The notes beneath the pieces are model-generated. The model saw only the letters and a list, made by a program, of their open reading frames with translations, ran no database searches and was not told the origin of the DNA. A DNA stretch of 64,000 bases from Caecitellus pseudoparvulus (Eukaryota > Bigyra: Bicosoecida), in contig CBFFRQ010000042.1 in the NCBI GenBank assembly GCA_965644315.1, positions 372,001 through 436,000 of the forward strand. The letters run 5' to 3'. Below, piece by piece: positions 61,424 through 64,000 of this stretch; position 1 is the stretch's first letter, and the number at the start of each line of letters is the position of its first letter. Both the position numbers and the translations under genes were made by a program.

Positions 61424-64000
61424 ATGGCAGCAGCTGTGGAAGGAGGAGCAGCCGCCATCCCAAAAGTTGGCGGCGCGAAGCACGGCCTGTCCACAGTTCG
61501 CGTGGAGGATGACACCTCCATCGGCCGCAGCTACAGCAAGAAACAGCGCATCATTGCCGGCATTGGTGCTGAGCGGCGCAAGTTGCGCACGCGTACCTTC
61601 GAACATGAACACGCTGACGCGCCAACGGTGGCATCATTGACCATGAAGTCTGTCAATCTCCGCACTGCTACCCGCGCTGAGATTTTGCAGTACTTCAACA
61701 ACACATGGTGAGTCAACGGGACGCCTCAGCAGCACTTGCCAATGTAGGCTCGGCGAAGCAGCCTGCGGGTACGGCTCCCGGAGGGCCTTGGGTTGGCTCA
61801 CGGCAGGCGAGGACGAGCTGGGGTGGCATGCAGTGCACTGGCGTTGACTTGGTTGCCTTGTTGGCGTGTGGGCTTGCGCAGGTGGCGCGGCATCGCTGTC
61901 TGGCCTTGGCGTGGTGCCCTGCCGGAATTCGCTCCCGCCACCCTCCGACCTGCACGGGTGCCGTAAATCCTGGACCAGTGCGCAGCATGGGCAGGCACCG
62001 CAACGGACACAGTAGCCAGACTCCGCTGTCTCTGCTGCCTTGCCTTGTGCCTCGGTTCCCTCGCTCTTTCCACTCTCTCCACACCTCACCGCTTGTGCCC
62101 CACATCACAGGGAGCTCACCAACACCCTCTTCTCTGCACTGCGAGATGACAGTGTTTTTTATGACATGCCCGACAAGCTGCGACGCCCCCTCATCTTCTA
62201 CTTCGCCCATCCTGCCGCTGTGTGCGTGGCAGGCGTGTGCTGTGGCTGCACCCGCCAGCGCTGCACAGCTCGTCGCCACTTGACTCTCCACAGGTATGCC
62301 AACAAGCTGCAGCTGGCGGGCCTGGGCGACCACATCGACCTGCACACCCAGAAGGTGTTCGAGACAGGGGTGGACGAGATGAGCTGGGACGACATGGACG
62401 GCATGCAGGTGCGCACGGCCATTCTGCAGCGTGGGACTCACGCAGCCTCGCGCCCTTCACTGCACTGCACACTGCCCACACCTGCGTGCAGAATGAAGAC
62501 TTTGCCTGGCCGACAGTGCGCGAGGCCATGGACTTCCGGCAGAAGGTGCGGCCTGTGCAGGTGCTGTGTGCGGCGCAGAAGTTCCCTGCTGGCGCCCTGG
62601 TGCAGGCACGCCTCCCACCGCACACACCCCCCACCTCGCACCACAGGTGTACGATGCCGTCGTGGCTCTCATCAAGTCCATGCCCGAACCTGCCAGCACG
62701 CCGCTGGGGCAGGCCAGCCCGTACTGGGCACTCTTCATGGGTTTCGAGCATGAGCGCATCCACCTGGAGACGTCGTCAGTGTTGATCAAGCAGCTGCCCG
62801 TGTCCAGTGTCAGGCGGCCTGGCAGGTGGCAGTACGGCCCTTCCTTTGCACGGACACCGACAGAGGCACCGGAAAACACCCTGCTGGACCTGCCCGCGAA
62901 GCAGGTGGTGCTGGGCAAGCCCCAGGATTTCCCGTCGTATGGCTGGGACAATGAGTACGGCAGCCGCAAGGTGGCGGTGCCTGCCTTCAAGGCGGCTTCC
63001 TTCCTCGTCACCAACGCTGAGTTCCTGCCCTTCGTCATGGCGGGTGGGTACACCCAGAAGAAGTACTGGGTGTCCCCTGCCGGTGACGACGAGGGCTGGC
63101 GGTGGGTAACCTTCCGCAACGCCACCCACCCCTCCTGGTGGGTGGCCACCAAGGCCATGCCCCAGTTCATCGGCGGCAAGCCCGGCCTGCCCTACCAGAA
63201 GGACGACGGCACAGAGGCTGCAGGGGACGGGGCCCAGTTCCGCCTGCGCGTCATGTTCGACATCGTGGACATGCCTTGGGACTGGCCGGTGGAGGTGAAC
63301 TACCTCGAGGCGCGTGCCTTCCTCAACTGGAAGGAGGAGTGCGCTTGCGGCGTCAAGTTCCGCATGCCCACAGAGGCAGAGTACCACGTCCTGAGGGCTG
63401 ATCCCTGTGCGCTGCCTGGCAGCGACACAGCGCCCGATGCCACTGCCGTGGCCGGAGGCGGCGCGGCCGGCTGCGTCCCTCGGCGCAGCGGCCCCGGGCT
63501 GCTGGCCCGGGAGGGTGACCCTGAGACGGGCCACTCCCCCATCACGCCCAGCCTTGAGGCGGGTTCCACAGACTCCCTGTCTGGCAAGGTGGACGTGATC
63601 ATGCAGGCGCAGGCGCCAGGCAACGTGAACATGCGCTTCGGCTCCAGCACGCCGGTGGACATGTTCCCACCCTCTGCCGCCGGCGCATTCGACACGCACG
63701 GCAACGTGTGGGAGTGGGCAGAGGACCACTTCGGCCCCCTGCCTGACTTCAACATCCACTTCCTGTACGACGACTTCTCCACGCCCTGCTTCGACGGCTG
63801 GCACACAATGATCCTGGGCGGCTCCTGGGTGTCCACGGGCGACCAAGCCTCCAACTTTGCTCGCTACGCCTTCCGTCGCCACTTCTTCCAGCACCTGGGT
63901 TTCAGGTACGTCGCCCTGCCTGGGGATGCCAAGGAGCCGTTCCCTGGCTGCGCCACGGTGGCCAACCTGTGGGAGGGGCATGGCGCGCTCAGTGCTGACC
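61424..64000 (+). CDS. OvoA: OvoA, 5-histidylcysteine sulfoxide synthase, 3' end cut by the window
   Basis: Exons 61424..61707, 62111..62221, 62294..62408, 62492..62560 (or ..62554) and 62647..>64000. OvoA is a non-haem iron enzyme that joins cysteine and histidine oxidatively in ovothiol synthesis. The DinB-like part has FYFAHPAAVYANKL (first iron His), WPTVREAMDFRQKV and FMGFEHERIHLETSS, the H-x3-H-x-E iron site. The formylglycine-generating-enzyme-like fold follows: SYGWDNEYG, FLVTNAEFLPFV, PWDWPVEVNYLEARAFLNW, FRMPTEAEYHVL, FDTHGNVWEWAEDHF, MILGGSWVSTG and FARYAFRRHFFQHLGFRYV. The usual C-terminal methyltransferase domain would lie beyond base 64000. The first intron (403 nt) is the longest in the window. 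Confidence 0.92.

Noticed and set aside
1-64000. tRNA, rRNA, CRISPR or transposon sequences
   Set aside because: No B-box-like tRNA signal, rRNA core, regular spacer array, transposase or reverse-transcriptase motif was found by eye.

Overview
The window is nuclear DNA of a GC-rich, gene-dense unicellular eukaryote. The evidence is a spliceosomal U6 snRNA gene, about 54 short GT-AG introns (half of them 62-72 nt), and a purely eukaryotic gene set: Mediator, prefoldin, RNA polymerase III, centromeric histone H3, SNARE-regulatory and HECT proteins. Donors are mostly GTGAGT or GTGCGT and acceptors mostly GCAG or ACAG. Proteins are rich in Ala, Pro and Gly. The lineage cannot be fixed from this sequence. 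An alga or another free-living protist would fit, but no plastid-specific gene was seen, and metaxin, COMMD, COA7 and OvoA genes are all present.

Layout. 0-16 kb: a 5'-truncated Kelch protein, an Ala/Pro-rich coiled-coil protein, prefoldin subunit 4, VPS45, organellar ribosomal protein bL17, a GCFC/PAXBP1-like splicing factor, a WD40 protein, metaxin and SAP18. 16-23.5 kb: three neighbouring genes of an apparently undescribed paralogous family, which share a module built around an RD[FY] helix and a W-x-GP-x-P motif. 23.5-32 kb: an intronless MED14, EXO1, a COMM-domain protein and a COA7-like Sel1-repeat protein. 32-43 kb: U6 snRNA, a Kv channel, RNA polymerase III subunit RPC10, a serine carboxypeptidase, CWC15, an unidentified polytopic membrane protein and an EAG/CNBD-type channel. 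43-64 kb: CENP-A-like histone H3, an LRR protein, a ThiF-family E1-like enzyme, a second LRR protein, an oxysterol-binding protein, SFT2, a HECT E3 ligase, a large coiled-coil protein and the 5' part of OvoA (ovothiol synthesis).

Genes are packed very tightly. Convergent neighbours often end within a few bases of each other; EXO1 and the COMMD gene stop 1 nt apart. The Kv and RPC10 genes share an overlapping palindromic CTAG as their two stop codons. Divergent pairs share 170-520 bp intergenic regions. The genes do not form one pathway, but the window is notably rich in RNA-processing parts (U6, CWC15, GCFC, SAP18) and transcription parts (MED14, RPC10).

All splice models were built by eye from reading frame, splice-site sequence and recalled family conservation. 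No alignment or search was run. First exons are the least certain part of each model.
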